A stretch of 64,000 bases of DNA. Origin: Acanthopleuribacter pedis (lineage in GTDB: Bacteria > Acidobacteriota > Holophagae > Acanthopleuribacterales > Acanthopleuribacteraceae). The stretch's first letter is position 1; every line of letters begins with the position of its first letter. This document shows positions 45,217 through 54,000 of this stretch, in pieces. Made by a program: the position numbers and the translations under genes. Where the stretch lies: NCBI RefSeq assembly GCF_017377855.1, contig NZ_JAFREP010000008.1, forward strand, positions 310,001 through 374,000, in the 5' to 3' direction. The notes under the pieces are model-generated. The model searched no databases. It was given only the letters and a program-made list of their open reading frames with translations, and was not told the origin of the DNA.

Positions 45217-45238
45217 GGTGGCTCCGCTTTGAGCCACC
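45217..45238 (+). terminator. Hairpin between lipA and the E2 gene, possible attenuator
   Basis: A perfect 8-bp stem GGTGGCTC / GAGCCACC (45217-45224 with 45231-45238), 6-nt loop. It is followed by CAAACTGTTTTC, not a clean U-tract, so it may be a partial terminator or processing site within a shared transcript. Confidence 0.45.
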
Positions 45239-45271
45239 CAAACTGTTTTCAATCGACGAAGGAGAACATTC

Positions 45272-46897
45272 ATGGCGAACGCGTTTAAGTTGCCTGAAAT
45301 CGGTGAAGGGGTCATCGAGGGCGAAATTGTCGAGTGGCATGTTAAACCCGGTGACGAAGTGCACCCGGACGCCCAGTTGGTCGCTGTTTTGACCGACAAA
45401 GCGACAGTCGAAATTACCGCGGACTTTCACGGGGTGATCGAGCAAACCAATGGTGACAGTGGTGATATTGTCGAGGTTGGTTCGGCGCTGCTAACCTGGC
45501 GCGAGGCCGGAGCCGCCGCACCCGCGCCGGCTGAAGTTGCCGCACCGCAAAACGGCGCCCATGCGCAGGAAGCGACTGCCGGTGCCGTGACCGATTTCCA
45601 ATTGCCGGAAATCGGCGAAGGCGTCATGGAAGGTGAGATTGTCGAGTGGCATGTCAAACCCGGCGAGACCGTGATCCACGATCAGCCCATTGTGGCCGTC
45701 TTGACCGACAAGGCCAGTGTTGAAATTACCGCGCCGCACGACGGTGAAATTGTGGCCACCGTGGGTGAGCCCGGTGATGTGGTTGCCGTCGGCCAAGTGA
45801 TCATGACTTATCGGGTCAAAGACGGTGCTGCCGTTGCCGCGCCTGTTGCGGTGCCCGCGGCGGCAAGTGCGCCCACTGCTGTTGCCGCCTCGCGTGCGCC
45901 TGTTGCTTTGGCCGGCGATGTTGATCCGAGCAACAATCCCTCGATTAGCGCCTTTGGCACGCCTTTGGCCACGCCCGCCGTGCGCCGTTTGGCCGCGTCT
46001 TTGTCGATTGATTTGAAGCGTGTCAAAGGGACCGGGCCCAACCATCGCATCACCCGCGCGGATGTGAACCGTGTTGCCGAGGCCGCCAAAAGCGGTGACC
46101 AGGTGGCCGCACCCGCCGCGCCGGTACCGCAAAAGGCTGCTTCCGCGCCCGCGCCTGTCACCGCGCCCAAACCCGTGGCAATTCCCGTTGGTGAAGCCGA
46201 GCATCGCGAAAAAATTCGTGGTTTGCGCAAGGCGATTTTTAACCAGATGGCCAAATCCAAGCGCCACATTCCCCACTTCACCTTTGTGGACGAGGTGGAA
46301 ATGGACCGCTTGATTGATATTCGCAACCAGCTTAAACCCGTGGCCGCCGAGCAGGATATTAAGCTGACCTTCCTGCCGTTTATTGTCAAAGCCGTGGTGT
46401 TGGCGCTGAAAAAGTTCCCGATGATGAACGCCTCAATCGATGAGGAAGCCGGCGAGCTGGTTTACAAACATTACTACAACCTCGGCATCGCGACCGCCAC
46501 GCCCGGCGGTTTGACCGTGCCCGTGCTCAAAGGTTGTGACCAGAAAACCGTGCTGCAATTGGCCAAGGAAATGGTTGAGGTAACGGATCGCGCGCGCAAG
46601 CAGCGTTCCACCATGGACGACATCACCGGCGGCACCTTCACCATCACCTCGTTGGGCCGTCTCGGCGGTTTGTTGGCTACCCCGATCATCAACCATCCCG
46701 AGGTCGGCATCTTGGGCATTCACAACATGCAGGAACGCGCCGTGGTGCGTGACGGCCAAATCGTCGTGCGCAACATGATGAACATTTCGTTATCCTTTGA
46801 TCACCGTGTCATCGACGGCGATGTCGGGGCCACCTTTGCCCAAGAGGTAAAGCAATACCTGGAATTTCCGAGTAAATTAATGTTGGCGATGGTTTAG
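45272..46897 (+). CDS. Dihydrolipoamide acyltransferase (E2) of a 2-oxoacid dehydrogenase complex
   Basis: A 541-residue E2 core protein. Two lipoyl domains carry lipoyl lysines Lys43 and Lys147 in 'TDKATVEI' and 'TDKASVEI', and the domains are nearly identical at DNA level. An Ala/Pro linker leads to a peripheral-subunit binding domain ('ATPAVRRLAASLSIDLKRVKGTG...ITRADV') and the catalytic acyltransferase with 'SLSFDHRVIDG' (His511, Asp515). Family pyruvate versus branched-chain versus 2-oxoglutarate cannot be assigned; no E1 or E3 gene lies in the window. It is downstream of lipA. Confidence 0.92.
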   Translation: MANAFKLPEIGEGVIEGEIVEWHVKPGDEVHPDAQLVAVLTDKATVEITADFHGVIEQTNGDSGDIVEVGSALLTWREAGAAAPAPAEVAAPQNGAHAQEATAGAVTDFQLPEIGEGVMEGEIVEWHVKPGETVIHDQPIVAVLTDKASVEITAPHDGEIVATVGEPGDVVAVGQVIMTYRVKDGAAVAAPVAVPAAASAPTAVAASRAPVALAGDVDPSNNPSISAFGTPLATPAVRRLAASLSIDLKRVKGTGPNHRITRADVNRVAEAAKSGDQVAAPAAPVPQKAASAPAPVTAPKPVAIPVGEAEHREKIRGLRKAIFNQMAKSKRHIPHFTFVDEVEMDRLIDIRNQLKPVAAEQDIKLTFLPFIVKAVVLALKKFPMMNASIDEEAGELVYKHYYNLGIATATPGGLTVPVLKGCDQKTVLQLAKEMVEVTDRARKQRSTMDDITGGTFTITSLGRLGGLLATPIINHPEVGILGIHNMQERAVVRDGQIVVRNMMNISLSFDHRVIDGDVGATFAQEVKQYLEFPSKLMLAMV

Positions 46898-47077
46898 TTC
46901 CGAAGAGTGGGTTAACGGGGAAGCAACGGCGCTTGTGTCGAAAAAAAATCAATCAATGTTGGTTCCCCGCCAACTGCTTATGTTAAAGTTAAGCACTCCC
47001 ACGATTGACTGTTTCTAGCTAGACGGCTGTTCCTACCGGAATTGCCCAAAACCCCCTGTCGAAGGAAGTTGGTGCCT

Positions 47078-47539
47078 ATGAAAGTCGAATATATTAACCC
47101 TTTCATCGAATCGACGCTGAAGTCTTTGGAGATGATGGCTCAAATTACGGCAACGCGTGACAACCTCTCGCTCAAGCCGGACTTGATCACCACCTACGAT
47201 ATTTCCAGTATTGTTTCGTTGACGGGTGAAGTCGAGGGGTCGATTATCGTTTCCATGCCCAAAGAATTGGCCTGTAAAGTCGCCAGTAACTTACTCATGG
47301 AAGAATGCACCGAGGTGGATCAGAACGTCCAAGACGCAATCGGGGAAATGGGGAACATCATTGTCGGCGACGCCCGTCGTGCCCTGGTGGCCATGGGTAA
47401 AAATGTGACCATTTCACTGCCCAACATCGTTTTGGGTAAGGGCCACGCCATTGCACGCAAAGGCATTCCCTGTATCGCCATCCCCTTTAATACCGATTTT
47501 GGACCTTTTGAAGTAAACGTCGGTCTTAAAGAAAATTAA
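47078..47539 (+). CDS. CheX-family phosphatase
   Basis: A 153-residue CheC/CheX-type protein. It dephosphorylates a phosphorylated response regulator such as CheY. The active-site signature is Glu90-x2-Asn93 in 'DAIGEMGNIIVGDAR', and 'YINPFIESTLKSLEMM' is the usual N-terminal helix. It is cytosolic and functions as a dimer. I chose ATG at 47078, after AAGGAA; an in-frame upstream start would add 12 residues. No flagellar or chemotaxis genes are adjacent, so it may serve one of the local two-component systems. It overlaps the end of rlmN by four bases. Confidence 0.85.
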   Translation: MKVEYINPFIESTLKSLEMMAQITATRDNLSLKPDLITTYDISSIVSLTGEVEGSIIVSMPKELACKVASNLLMEECTEVDQNVQDAIGEMGNIIVGDARRALVAMGKNVTISLPNIVLGKGHAIARKGIPCIAIPFNTDFGPFEVNVGLKEN

Positions 47540-48678
47540 ACCGGGGTTCCCGGCGACGGTGTCGCACCCTTTTGGGTCGCGGCTTTCCGCTCGTATTGGG
47601 TTGTCAGTTGACCGCAGGCGCCGGCGACATCGCGGCCGCGACTCCTGCGAATGGTGGCGAATGCGCCCGCGTCCAGCAGGGTCTGGTACATTCGCTGCAA
47701 ACGTTTTTCTTCCGGCTCCTGCATGCCCGGGCTCAGTTCGTGCTCGTTCATCGGAATTAAATTGATCATGCTGGGAAAGCGTTGGCTCATCGCCAATAGG
47801 GCCGCGATATCTTCGTCTCGGTCGTTGACGCCCGCGATCACCACATAACTCAGCATAATGCGCTCGCGACGGCGAAGCGGGTAACGCTCCAGGCATGCCA
47901 GCAATTTTTCCAGATTGTAGGCGCGGTTGACCGGCATAATGCTTGATCGGTTGCCGTCGTTGGTGGCCGCGATGCTCACCATCAGGTGGGGGCGCTTTTT
48001 GTAGCTTGCCATTTGTTCAATCTTGGGGACCAGCCCGCTGGTGGATACCGCGATGTCGCGTTCGGAGAGGACCAGCCCGTGGGGGTCTGTCAACAGGTCC
48101 ACCGTTTTCATGACGTTGTTCAGGTTGTGCAGCGGTTCGCCCATGCCCATAAATACCACGTTGAAACGGGTCGTTTGCCCGCGGGGGTTGGGGTGGCGCA
48201 GTCGCATGTGGAGAACCTGACCGACGATTTCGCCTGCTGAAAGGTGTTTGCGAAAGCCCATCGCGCCGGTGGCGCAGAAGGTGCAACCCATGGCGCAGCC
48301 GACTTGGGAGCTGATGCAAAAGGTATTGCGGTTCTTGAACGGCATGAACACGCTTTCGATTTGGGCACCGTTGGGTAAATGGTAGAGGTATTTGACCGAG
48401 CCGTCGTTGCTGGGAAACGCTTCAATCCGTTGAAAGGGGCTGCGTTTCGGGGCATCGTCCGAATTCAGCAGTGCCAACATGGGTTTGGGCAACTGGAGAC
48501 GGTCAAACAGGGTGGGGTCGTCGTGATCGCCGCGGTGTAGGGCCGCAAAAAGACGGTCGGCGTGGATGGATTTAAAGCCCCGTTCCGCGACCAGTCGGGT
48601 TAGTTCCGCGTGGCTGTAATCGAGCAGGCAATCGTAGTACGAGGTTTCGTCGATCTGCTCCCAGGTAAAGGTTTCCAT
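47536..48678 (-). CDS. rlmN: 23S rRNA/tRNA adenine-C2 methyltransferase RlmN
   Basis: A 380-residue radical SAM enzyme methylating A2503 of 23S rRNA and A37 of some tRNAs. The SAM cluster is CxxxCxxC at Cys128, Cys132 and Cys135 (CAMGCTFC), preceded by 'PFKNRNTFCISSQVG'. 'FMGMGEPLHNLNNV' binds SAM. The C-terminal 'GRDVAGACGQL' has the second catalytic cysteine. The ATG at 48678 is 11 bp after tatD's stop, on the same strand; an upstream in-frame ATG is less likely. It is tail-to-tail with cheX (4-bp overlap). Confidence 0.95.
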   Translation of the reverse strand: METFTWEQIDETSYYDCLLDYSHAELTRLVAERGFKSIHADRLFAALHRGDHDDPTLFDRLQLPKPMLALLNSDDAPKRSPFQRIEAFPSNDGSVKYLYHLPNGAQIESVFMPFKNRNTFCISSQVGCAMGCTFCATGAMGFRKHLSAGEIVGQVLHMRLRHPNPRGQTTRFNVVFMGMGEPLHNLNNVMKTVDLLTDPHGLVLSERDIAVSTSGLVPKIEQMASYKKRPHLMVSIAATNDGNRSSIMPVNRAYNLEKLLACLERYPLRRRERIMLSYVVIAGVNDRDEDIAALLAMSQRFPSMINLIPMNEHELSPGMQEPEEKRLQRMYQTLLDAGAFATIRRSRGRDVAGACGQLTTQYERKAATQKGATPSPGTPV

Positions 48679-48688
48679 GGTTCTTGTT

Positions 48689-49486
48689 TTAAGCCTGGGC
48701 AAAAGCCAGCTTTTCCCACGTCAGGCCGGGTTTGGCGTAAACGCGGTAAAAGTTTTCGTTGGTGGCTTCCAGCAGCTGTTGGAGGGAGACGCCTTTGATT
48801 TCGGCAATCGCCGCGGCGACGTCGGCCACAAACGCCGGTTCGTTGCGTTTGCCGCGGTGGGGGACCGGTGCCAAATAAGGGCTGTCGGTTTCGATCAGCA
48901 GGCGGTCAAGCGGGACCATTTTCACCACCTCGCGTAGATCCGCCGCCGATTTAAAGGTGACAATGCCCGTGAAGCCAAGATCGTAACCCAGATCTAAAAG
49001 CGCTTTGGCCATGTCCATCGTGCCGGTAAAGCAGTGGACGTGGCCGCCGCGCTCATTGGGATTGCGTTTCATGATCGCCAGGGTTTCCGGTTCCGCATCG
49101 CGGGTGTGGATGACAACCGGGGCCTCGTTGCTGATCGCACGCGCGAGCTGAACCTCAAAAGCCGTTTGCTGTTGCTCGCGTGGGCTGTTGTCGTAATAGA
49201 AGTCCAGACCGATTTCGCCCCAGGCCACCACCTTGTCGTGAACCAACAGGCGTTCGATTTCATCCACGACCGCGGTGTTCACCGTATCCGCGTCATGGGG
49301 GTGAACCCCGAGCGCCGCGTATATGCCGGGCACGCGTTCGGCCAGTTCGATGACCGTGTGGCATTCCGGTAGGTTGCAAGCTACCTGGAGCAGGTGATCG
49401 ATGCCGCGTTCGATGGCGCGGGTGATCACGTCCTCGCGGTCGCTGTCGTAGCGTGCGTGGAAAATATGGCTGTGCGAATCGATCAT
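48689..49486 (-). CDS. tatD: TatD-family metal-dependent hydrolase
   Basis: A 265-residue TIM-barrel hydrolase, of the type with 3'-5' DNA exonuclease activity and D-aminoacyl-tRNA deacylase relatives. Metal ligands are visible: 'MIDSHSH' (His4/His6), 'WGEIGLDFYY', 'VVIHTRDA', 'GHVHCFTG' and 'LIETDSPYL'. It is the middle gene of a minus-strand run from the DUF2203/TlpA pair to rlmN; the gap to rlmN is 10 bp. Size is normal. Confidence 0.92.
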   Translation of the reverse strand: MIDSHSHIFHARYDSDREDVITRAIERGIDHLLQVACNLPECHTVIELAERVPGIYAALGVHPHDADTVNTAVVDEIERLLVHDKVVAWGEIGLDFYYDNSPREQQQTAFEVQLARAISNEAPVVIHTRDAEPETLAIMKRNPNERGGHVHCFTGTMDMAKALLDLGYDLGFTGIVTFKSAADLREVVKMVPLDRLLIETDSPYLAPVPHRGKRNEPAFVADVAAAIAEIKGVSLQQLLEATNENFYRVYAKPGLTWEKLAFAQA

Positions 49487-49496
49487 GGTACTGTTT

Positions 49497-50054
49497 TTAC
49501 TCCAACAATTTGGCCAGTTCTTCTTCCATCACGGCAACGCCTTCCGCGTCTTTGCCGTTGGTTTTGAAAATGATTTGGCCTTCTCCGTTAACCAGGATGT
49601 AGGTGGGGAAACCGGCGACTTTGAGTTTGTCGACCGCGTCACCCAAGTTGTCCAGGTACAAAACCTCGGGTTTGGTTTGGGATTCAAAGAATTTTTTGAC
49701 CATCATGCGTTGGCGGGCACCGCTGGCGCCGTTTTCAAAGTTCAGAGAAACGAAATTCAGGCCCTTGGGTTCGTAAACGGAACGCAGGCCTTTGAGGTAG
49801 TCCCACAGTTCGGGTTCGCCGCCGCAGCAGGTTGACCAAACTTGAATGAGGGCCGGGCCTTTCACATCCATGGTCAGTTTGCTTTTGTCCAGATCGGTGA
49901 CCTTGATTCCGCCGGGGAAGGGCGTCGTCTCATAGGTGAAGCCGGCGCCGGACTTGTTGCCGCTCGAAATCGTGTAGTTCTGTGCAAAAAGGGACAAGCT
50001 GAAAGCGGCGATCAAACAAACCACCGTTCCTTTAATCAATGTGGATGCAGTCAT
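49497..50054 (-). CDS. Secreted TlpA/thioredoxin-like protein with an unusual active site
   Basis: A 185-residue exported protein. A signal peptide (MTASTLIKGTVVCLIAAFSLSLFAQ) leads to a thioredoxin-like fold ('GPALIQVWSTCCGGEPELWDYLKGLRSVYEPKGLNFVSLNF', 'VAGFPTYILVNGEGQII' with the cis-Pro). The place of WCxxC holds Cys76-Cys77-Gly-Gly-Glu80, so the resolving cysteine is replaced by Glu. It would act as a monothiol or isomerase-like protein, or use the adjacent Cys76. GAGGAA lies before the ATG at 50054, which overlaps the DUF2203 stop by four bases. Confidence 0.8.
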   Translation of the reverse strand: MTASTLIKGTVVCLIAAFSLSLFAQNYTISSGNKSGAGFTYETTPFPGGIKVTDLDKSKLTMDVKGPALIQVWSTCCGGEPELWDYLKGLRSVYEPKGLNFVSLNFENGASGARQRMMVKKFFESQTKPEVLYLDNLGDAVDKLKVAGFPTYILVNGEGQIIFKTNGKDAEGVAVMEEELAKLLE

Positions 50055-50398
50055 GATGATTCCTCGATTCGATGTCTCCCGGCGTAGCCGAGATGATACT
50101 CGTGGCGATAGTAAATGTCTTCCTCGGGATACTCCCAGCAAAAATAATCGCTGCCGCTGTCGAAATCGACCGTGAACGGTTGCTTGGGGATGGCACCCAG
50201 CTTGATCACCGTTTCCAGCCAGTAATGTATAATGGCCTGCACGCGTTTTTGAGCCTGATCTCGATCCGTTTCCTGCTGTTGAATCGCAATGATTTCTTTT
50301 TCAGCATCGGCGCTGATCTCCATCAACCAAGGGATCAACGCTCGGACTTCATCCTGGCAGAACACTTTGGCTTGAGGTTTTAACGGCTTGGATGTCAT
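50051..50398 (-). CDS. DUF2203 family protein
   Basis: A 115-residue cytosolic protein. The C-terminal 'PFTVDFDSGSDYFCWEYPEEDIYYRHEYHLGYAGRHRI' matches DUF2203, whose members carry a conserved CW..GE..I..WH..--type block. Function unknown. The N-terminal half is helical ('EVRALIPWLMEISADAEKEIIAIQQQ'). I start at the ATG at 50398. It is coupled by a 4-bp overlap to the TlpA-like gene. Confidence 0.8.
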   Translation of the reverse strand: MTSKPLKPQAKVFCQDEVRALIPWLMEISADAEKEIIAIQQQETDRDQAQKRVQAIIHYWLETVIKLGAIPKQPFTVDFDSGSDYFCWEYPEEDIYYRHEYHLGYAGRHRIEESS

Positions 50399-50552
50399 GA
50401 ACGGCTCCGCGCGTGGTCTTATTTCGCCCCCCATGAGGCTGGGGCACAACGATCATACTTGGATCGGTCGAAAAGATCAAAACCGATCCACGGGTCGACG
50501 CCGCAAAAACACCGTTTCGGTGGTAGCGGGAGGACCCCGGGAGGATCCCGAG

Positions 50553-50801
50553 ATGGCCGAAGATATGCAAAAACTGCACCTGACGATTTGCCGCGGCCCA
50601 AGTTGCGGTGTGATGGGGAGCGATGCCTTGGTGGCCTGGTGTGCCGACCTCAATGCCGCCGGTTTGCCGGTAAGCCATGAAATATGTGGTTGTACCGGTA
50701 ATTGTACAGAGGCGCCGGTCATCGAACTGGACGGTCGGTATGTGACCGAGGTCAGCCCGGAAAAATTAACGGAAATCCTCATCGAGCGTGGGATCTCCTA
50801 G
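50553..50801 (+). CDS. Thioredoxin-fold [2Fe-2S] ferredoxin-like protein
   Basis: An 82-residue protein with the NuoE/thioredoxin-like ferredoxin cysteine pattern. Cys13-x4-Cys18 ('ICRGPSC') and Cys47-x3-Cys51 in 'ICGCTGNCTEAP' should bind a [2Fe-2S] cluster; the extra Cys45 is one short of them. It ends 'YVTEVSPEKLTEILIE', the family's last helix. GGGAGG lies upstream. It is alone, divergent from the DUF2203 gene, so its partner is unknown. Confidence 0.85.
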   Translation: MAEDMQKLHLTICRGPSCGVMGSDALVAWCADLNAAGLPVSHEICGCTGNCTEAPVIELDGRYVTEVSPEKLTEILIERGIS

Positions 50802-50917
50802 CTGAACCGGCGCTTTGTGTCCTGGGATAAGTCATTGCGACGTTAGACCCTGTCAACTTGACGAACGACACGCGGCGGACGCCGGGCGCCCGCCTGTTGT
50901 ACAATGCCTCGACCTGG

Positions 50918-51358
50918 TTAGGGGAGGGTTTGGACGCCGATACCGCCGATTTGATAGATGGTGGTGCCCTCTGTTACCGAGGCCGGATCGAAGGTTTCGT
51001 TTTTCTCTTCCGCCAGGTGGGCGAAGTAGTTGACCGCTTCTTTTTTGGAAAGGTCGAACTTGTAAACCGTACCCTCGGCGACGATTTTTTGGCCGACCAA
51101 CTTTTGGTCGAACACGATCTCGCCGTCTTTTACTTTGATACGTACCTGGTTCTTGCCTTCGGCAACGTCCAGCCAACAGCCTTTCATCGGGCAGACTTCT
51201 TTGACTTCACCTTTGACACGAACGACCTTGTCCAAAAAAGCGGCCGGATTTTCGCTAAAGGCTTCGATGCTAATCATGGGGGTTTCGGTTTTAGGGGCTT
51301 TGCCGTAAACCGTGGGGTCGGCCATCATCAAACCAATGACCAAGGTTAATACAAACAT
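50918..51358 (-). CDS. DUF4920 family secreted protein
   Basis: A 146-residue periplasmic protein. The N-terminal 'MFVLTLVIGLMMA' is a short signal peptide. 'VVRVKGEVKEVCPMKGCWLDVAEGKNQVRIKVKDGEIVFDQKLVGQKIVAEGTVYK' is the DUF4920 block, an OB-fold-like barrel with a Cys-x4-Cys pair. Function unknown. AGGAG sits seven bases before the ATG. It is convergent with the ferredoxin-like gene and downstream of none. Confidence 0.82.
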   Translation of the reverse strand: MFVLTLVIGLMMADPTVYGKAPKTETPMISIEAFSENPAAFLDKVVRVKGEVKEVCPMKGCWLDVAEGKNQVRIKVKDGEIVFDQKLVGQKIVAEGTVYKFDLSKKEAVNYFAHLAEEKNETFDPASVTEGTTIYQIGGIGVQTLP

Positions 51359-51482
51359 GGATATCTCCTAGCTCTGTTGAGGTTGCACCAGCCGCGCTGC
51401 AGGGAGCGGCGGTTGGTTACGGAAGCGCCGTGAAATAAAAGAGCGCTTGTTTTGATATATCTGAAAAATCGATAAACCACAT

Positions 51483-52172
51483 TTATTCTAATTCAGCTAC
51501 GAATTTATAGCCAACCGTTGGGATCGTTTGGATGATTTTATTTTGGTCCTGGTCGTCGAGTTTGCGACGGATGCGGGCGATGTGGGTGTCGATGGTGCGG
51601 GTGGTGGCATTGGAGGTGTAACCCCATACCGCCTCAAGGATTTCACCTTTTTCGATGGCCTGGTTTGGCCGTCGAATCAGGTATTTGAGGAGTTGGAACT
51701 CCTTTTGACTGAAGTGAATCGGTTCCTTGTTGCGACTGACCGCGTAATTTTCGAAATCGACCACCACCCCCGCGAAACGAACCTCGCTGCCGGTGCCCGC
51801 GGCCGGCCCGCGCCGGCGTCGGCGTAACAGAGCCTTCACGCGAGCGAGAAATTCACCCAAGCCGAAGGGTTTGGTGAGGTAGTCGTCGGCGCCTAGCTCA
51901 AATCCGATGACCTTGTCCATTTCGGTGGACTTGGCCGTGAGCATCAGGATCGGGATGTCTTGGTTTTTGCCGCGGATGTGTTTGAGCACGGTTAGGCCGT
52001 CAATCTCGGGCATCATGATGTCGAGGATAACCATATCGAAGGTGTTTTCGGCGTAGAGGTCGAGCGCGATGCGGCCGTTGCTTGCCTCGGTGACCTCGTA
52101 CCCTTCAAACCCCAGGTTGTGCACCAGCGAAAAACGCAGGTCGCGTTCGTCTTCGACCAGAAGAATTTTCAT
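51483..52172 (-). CDS. OmpR/PhoB-family response regulator
   Basis: A 229-residue two-component regulator. Its receiver has acidic pair Glu7/Asp8, phosphoacceptor Asp51 ('MVILDIMMPEIDG') and the conserved Lys in 'YLTKPFG'. The C-terminal winged helix ends in 'TRTIDTHIARIRRKL...IQTIPTVGYKFV', the DNA-contacting recognition helix. The cognate kinase gene lies upstream on the same strand, with a 124-bp gap. The target genes and the stimulus are unknown. Confidence 0.94.
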   Translation of the reverse strand: MKILLVEDERDLRFSLVHNLGFEGYEVTEASNGRIALDLYAENTFDMVILDIMMPEIDGLTVLKHIRGKNQDIPILMLTAKSTEMDKVIGFELGADDYLTKPFGLGEFLARVKALLRRRRRGPAAGTGSEVRFAGVVVDFENYAVSRNKEPIHFSQKEFQLLKYLIRRPNQAIEKGEILEAVWGYTSNATTRTIDTHIARIRRKLDDQDQNKIIQTIPTVGYKFVAELE

Positions 52173-52296
52173 GAACCACCCATCCCTTGAACAAATCCCA
52201 CCCCGATTATACTCAAGGATCGCGCAATGACGAGGTGAACCCGCTGTAAGAAAACGGTTTTGTTCCGCTGTCCGGGTTGTGCGGTTTTTTGCTTTT

Positions 52297-53661
52297 TTAT
52301 TGGTTCACAGGGAACATCAGGGTGAAGGTGGTGCCTTCGCCGTGGGTTGAGTCGACGTCCAGGCGTGCCTTGGCGTGGTTGAGAATGTGGCTGCTGATCG
52401 ACAGGCCCAGTCCCGAGCCGCGAATGCCGCCCGCCTTTTGGTCCTCGACCCGGTAGAAACTTTTGGTGATGTGGGGCAGTTCGTTGGCCGGGATGCCGAT
52501 GCCGCGGTCTCTGATCGCCAGACGGATTTGGTCGCCGCGCCGTTCCAGGGTGACCGCCACGTATTTGTTGTCGCCGGAATACTTAAACGCGTTGTCGCAA
52601 ATGTTGTCGATGGCGTGTCGGATCAGGCCGGGATCGCCCAGGATCGGGCATGGTTCGTTTGTGATGGCGACTTCAAAGGTGAACCCCTCTGACTCAGCCT
52701 GCATTTGGAAGGCGTCGCAGGTGGTCGTGACGATATCGCGCAGATCAATCGGCTGGGCGTTGTAGCTGATTTGACCCAGTTCTATTTTATTGAAGCTTAA
52801 AACCTTGTGGACCAGGTGGTCGAGGCGGTTGATTTCCGCCGAGATCATGTTGTGAAACTTCTTTTCGTCCTCTTTGGTTTTGGTGCGGCCCGCCGCGAGC
52901 GTCTCAGCCGCGAGGCGAATGATCGCCAGCGGGGTTTTGAACTCATGGGAGATGGTGGTGACGAAAAAGGTTTTTTGGCGGGCCAGCAGGATCTTTTGGC
53001 GAATGGCGCGGGTGATCAGCATCAGGCTGAAAACCGCCATGATGAACAAAAGAAAACCCGCGGCGAAGTTGATGCGGGTGCGTGCCACCGAATACAGTTG
53101 CTTGGGGCCGAAGGAACGGTACACGATGTCGATGCTGTATTTCTTTAATGTGCGCGACATGGCGTAGACCTGGTGGGCCGCCTCGGGGTCGGGTTGCGGC
53201 CCCGACCGGTAAACCACTTCCTTGTTCTCATCCAGGATTTGGATCCAGTACACCGGTTCGTGGTACCGGCTGGTAAGCAGGCCCTTGAGGCCTGGTTTGG
53301 TGTTGAAGTAGTTTTCGAGAACTTCAGGCAACACTTCCTCGCGGAGGTAGACGGGGTACTGTTTGTTGCCGTATTGCACAAAGGTAAGTGGGTCGCCGCC
53401 GCCTTCGAGTGTGGTCCACTTGCCGGGCGGGCACTTCAGGCGACCTTCACTGATGCAGGCCTCGAGCTTGTTGAGGTCGATGGCCAAACTCATCTCGAGG
53501 TAGTCTTGGATGAGGTTGTTGGCGTAATCGAGGTGGAAACTCGAGGATTTGGAGAGCAGGCCGCGGATTAAGGTAAGGCTGTGGCCGGCGTACAAAATGA
53601 ATAAGATCGGCGGGGCAAACATTAGGAACTTAATGATCCATTGTTGCTGGTGCGCCTTCAT
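52297..53661 (-). CDS. Membrane sensor histidine kinase
   Basis: A 454-residue kinase. Two helices at about 10-30 and 198-220 flank a 170-residue periplasmic sensor region of unknown type ('YVHEPVYWIQILDENKEVVYRSG' resembles a dCache/PAS sensor). HisKA has His239 in 'TTISHEFKTPLAII', and HATPase has 'DNICDNAFKYS', 'IRDRGIGI' and 'GSGLGLSI'. I chose the ATG at 53661, where GGAG lies eight bases upstream, over the TTG at 53715. Its partner is the PhoB-type regulator at 51483. Input: envelope signal. Confidence 0.93.
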   Translation of the reverse strand: MKAHQQQWIIKFLMFAPPILFILYAGHSLTLIRGLLSKSSSFHLDYANNLIQDYLEMSLAIDLNKLEACISEGRLKCPPGKWTTLEGGGDPLTFVQYGNKQYPVYLREEVLPEVLENYFNTKPGLKGLLTSRYHEPVYWIQILDENKEVVYRSGPQPDPEAAHQVYAMSRTLKKYSIDIVYRSFGPKQLYSVARTRINFAAGFLLFIMAVFSLMLITRAIRQKILLARQKTFFVTTISHEFKTPLAIIRLAAETLAAGRTKTKEDEKKFHNMISAEINRLDHLVHKVLSFNKIELGQISYNAQPIDLRDIVTTTCDAFQMQAESEGFTFEVAITNEPCPILGDPGLIRHAIDNICDNAFKYSGDNKYVAVTLERRGDQIRLAIRDRGIGIPANELPHITKSFYRVEDQKAGGIRGSGLGLSISSHILNHAKARLDVDSTHGEGTTFTLMFPVNQ

Positions 53662-53721
53662 GCTGTTGCTCCGTCTTCCGATGTCTTGGGCGAGTGGCAG
53701 AAAAAAGAAGCCCAAAAAATG

Positions 53722-53742
53722 AAAAAAGCACCAAAAGGTGCT
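53722..53742 (-). terminator. Intrinsic terminator of tRNA-Leu
   Basis: On the minus strand AGCACC-TTTT-GGTGCT forms a 6-bp stem, then TTTTT. It begins about 20 nt after the tRNA 3' end and precedes the kinase gene. Confidence 0.85.
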
Positions 53743-53762
53743 GAGAGAAGACTGGGTATGGA

Positions 53763-53849
53763 TGGTGCCGATGCTCGGAGTCGAACCGAGACGGGGTTGC
53801 CCCCACAGGATTTTGAATCCAGCGCGTCTACCAATTTCACCACATCGGC
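53763..53849 (-). tRNA. tRNA-Leu (anticodon CAA)
   Basis: An 87-nt cloverleaf. Acceptor GCCGATG pairs with CATCGGC, discriminator A, and CCA is encoded (53763-53765 complement). The anticodon loop TTCAAAA gives CAA, reading UUG. The long variable arm (GTGGGGGCAACCCC) is the class II feature of leucine tRNAs. The T loop GGTTCGACTCC is present. Confidence 0.97.
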
Positions 53850-54000
53850 ATCCAATGCTCGACAGTTATACCAATCCGCCATTTCGGGGTCAAGCAAAAG
53901 CTCAAAAAAAAATCAGAAGCGGGCGATTTCCCAAATCCGCGCCGCTTTGATTGTCTCGAAGCTGTTGTGCTAAACCAGTTTAGCCGCTTGGGTGGGGTGG

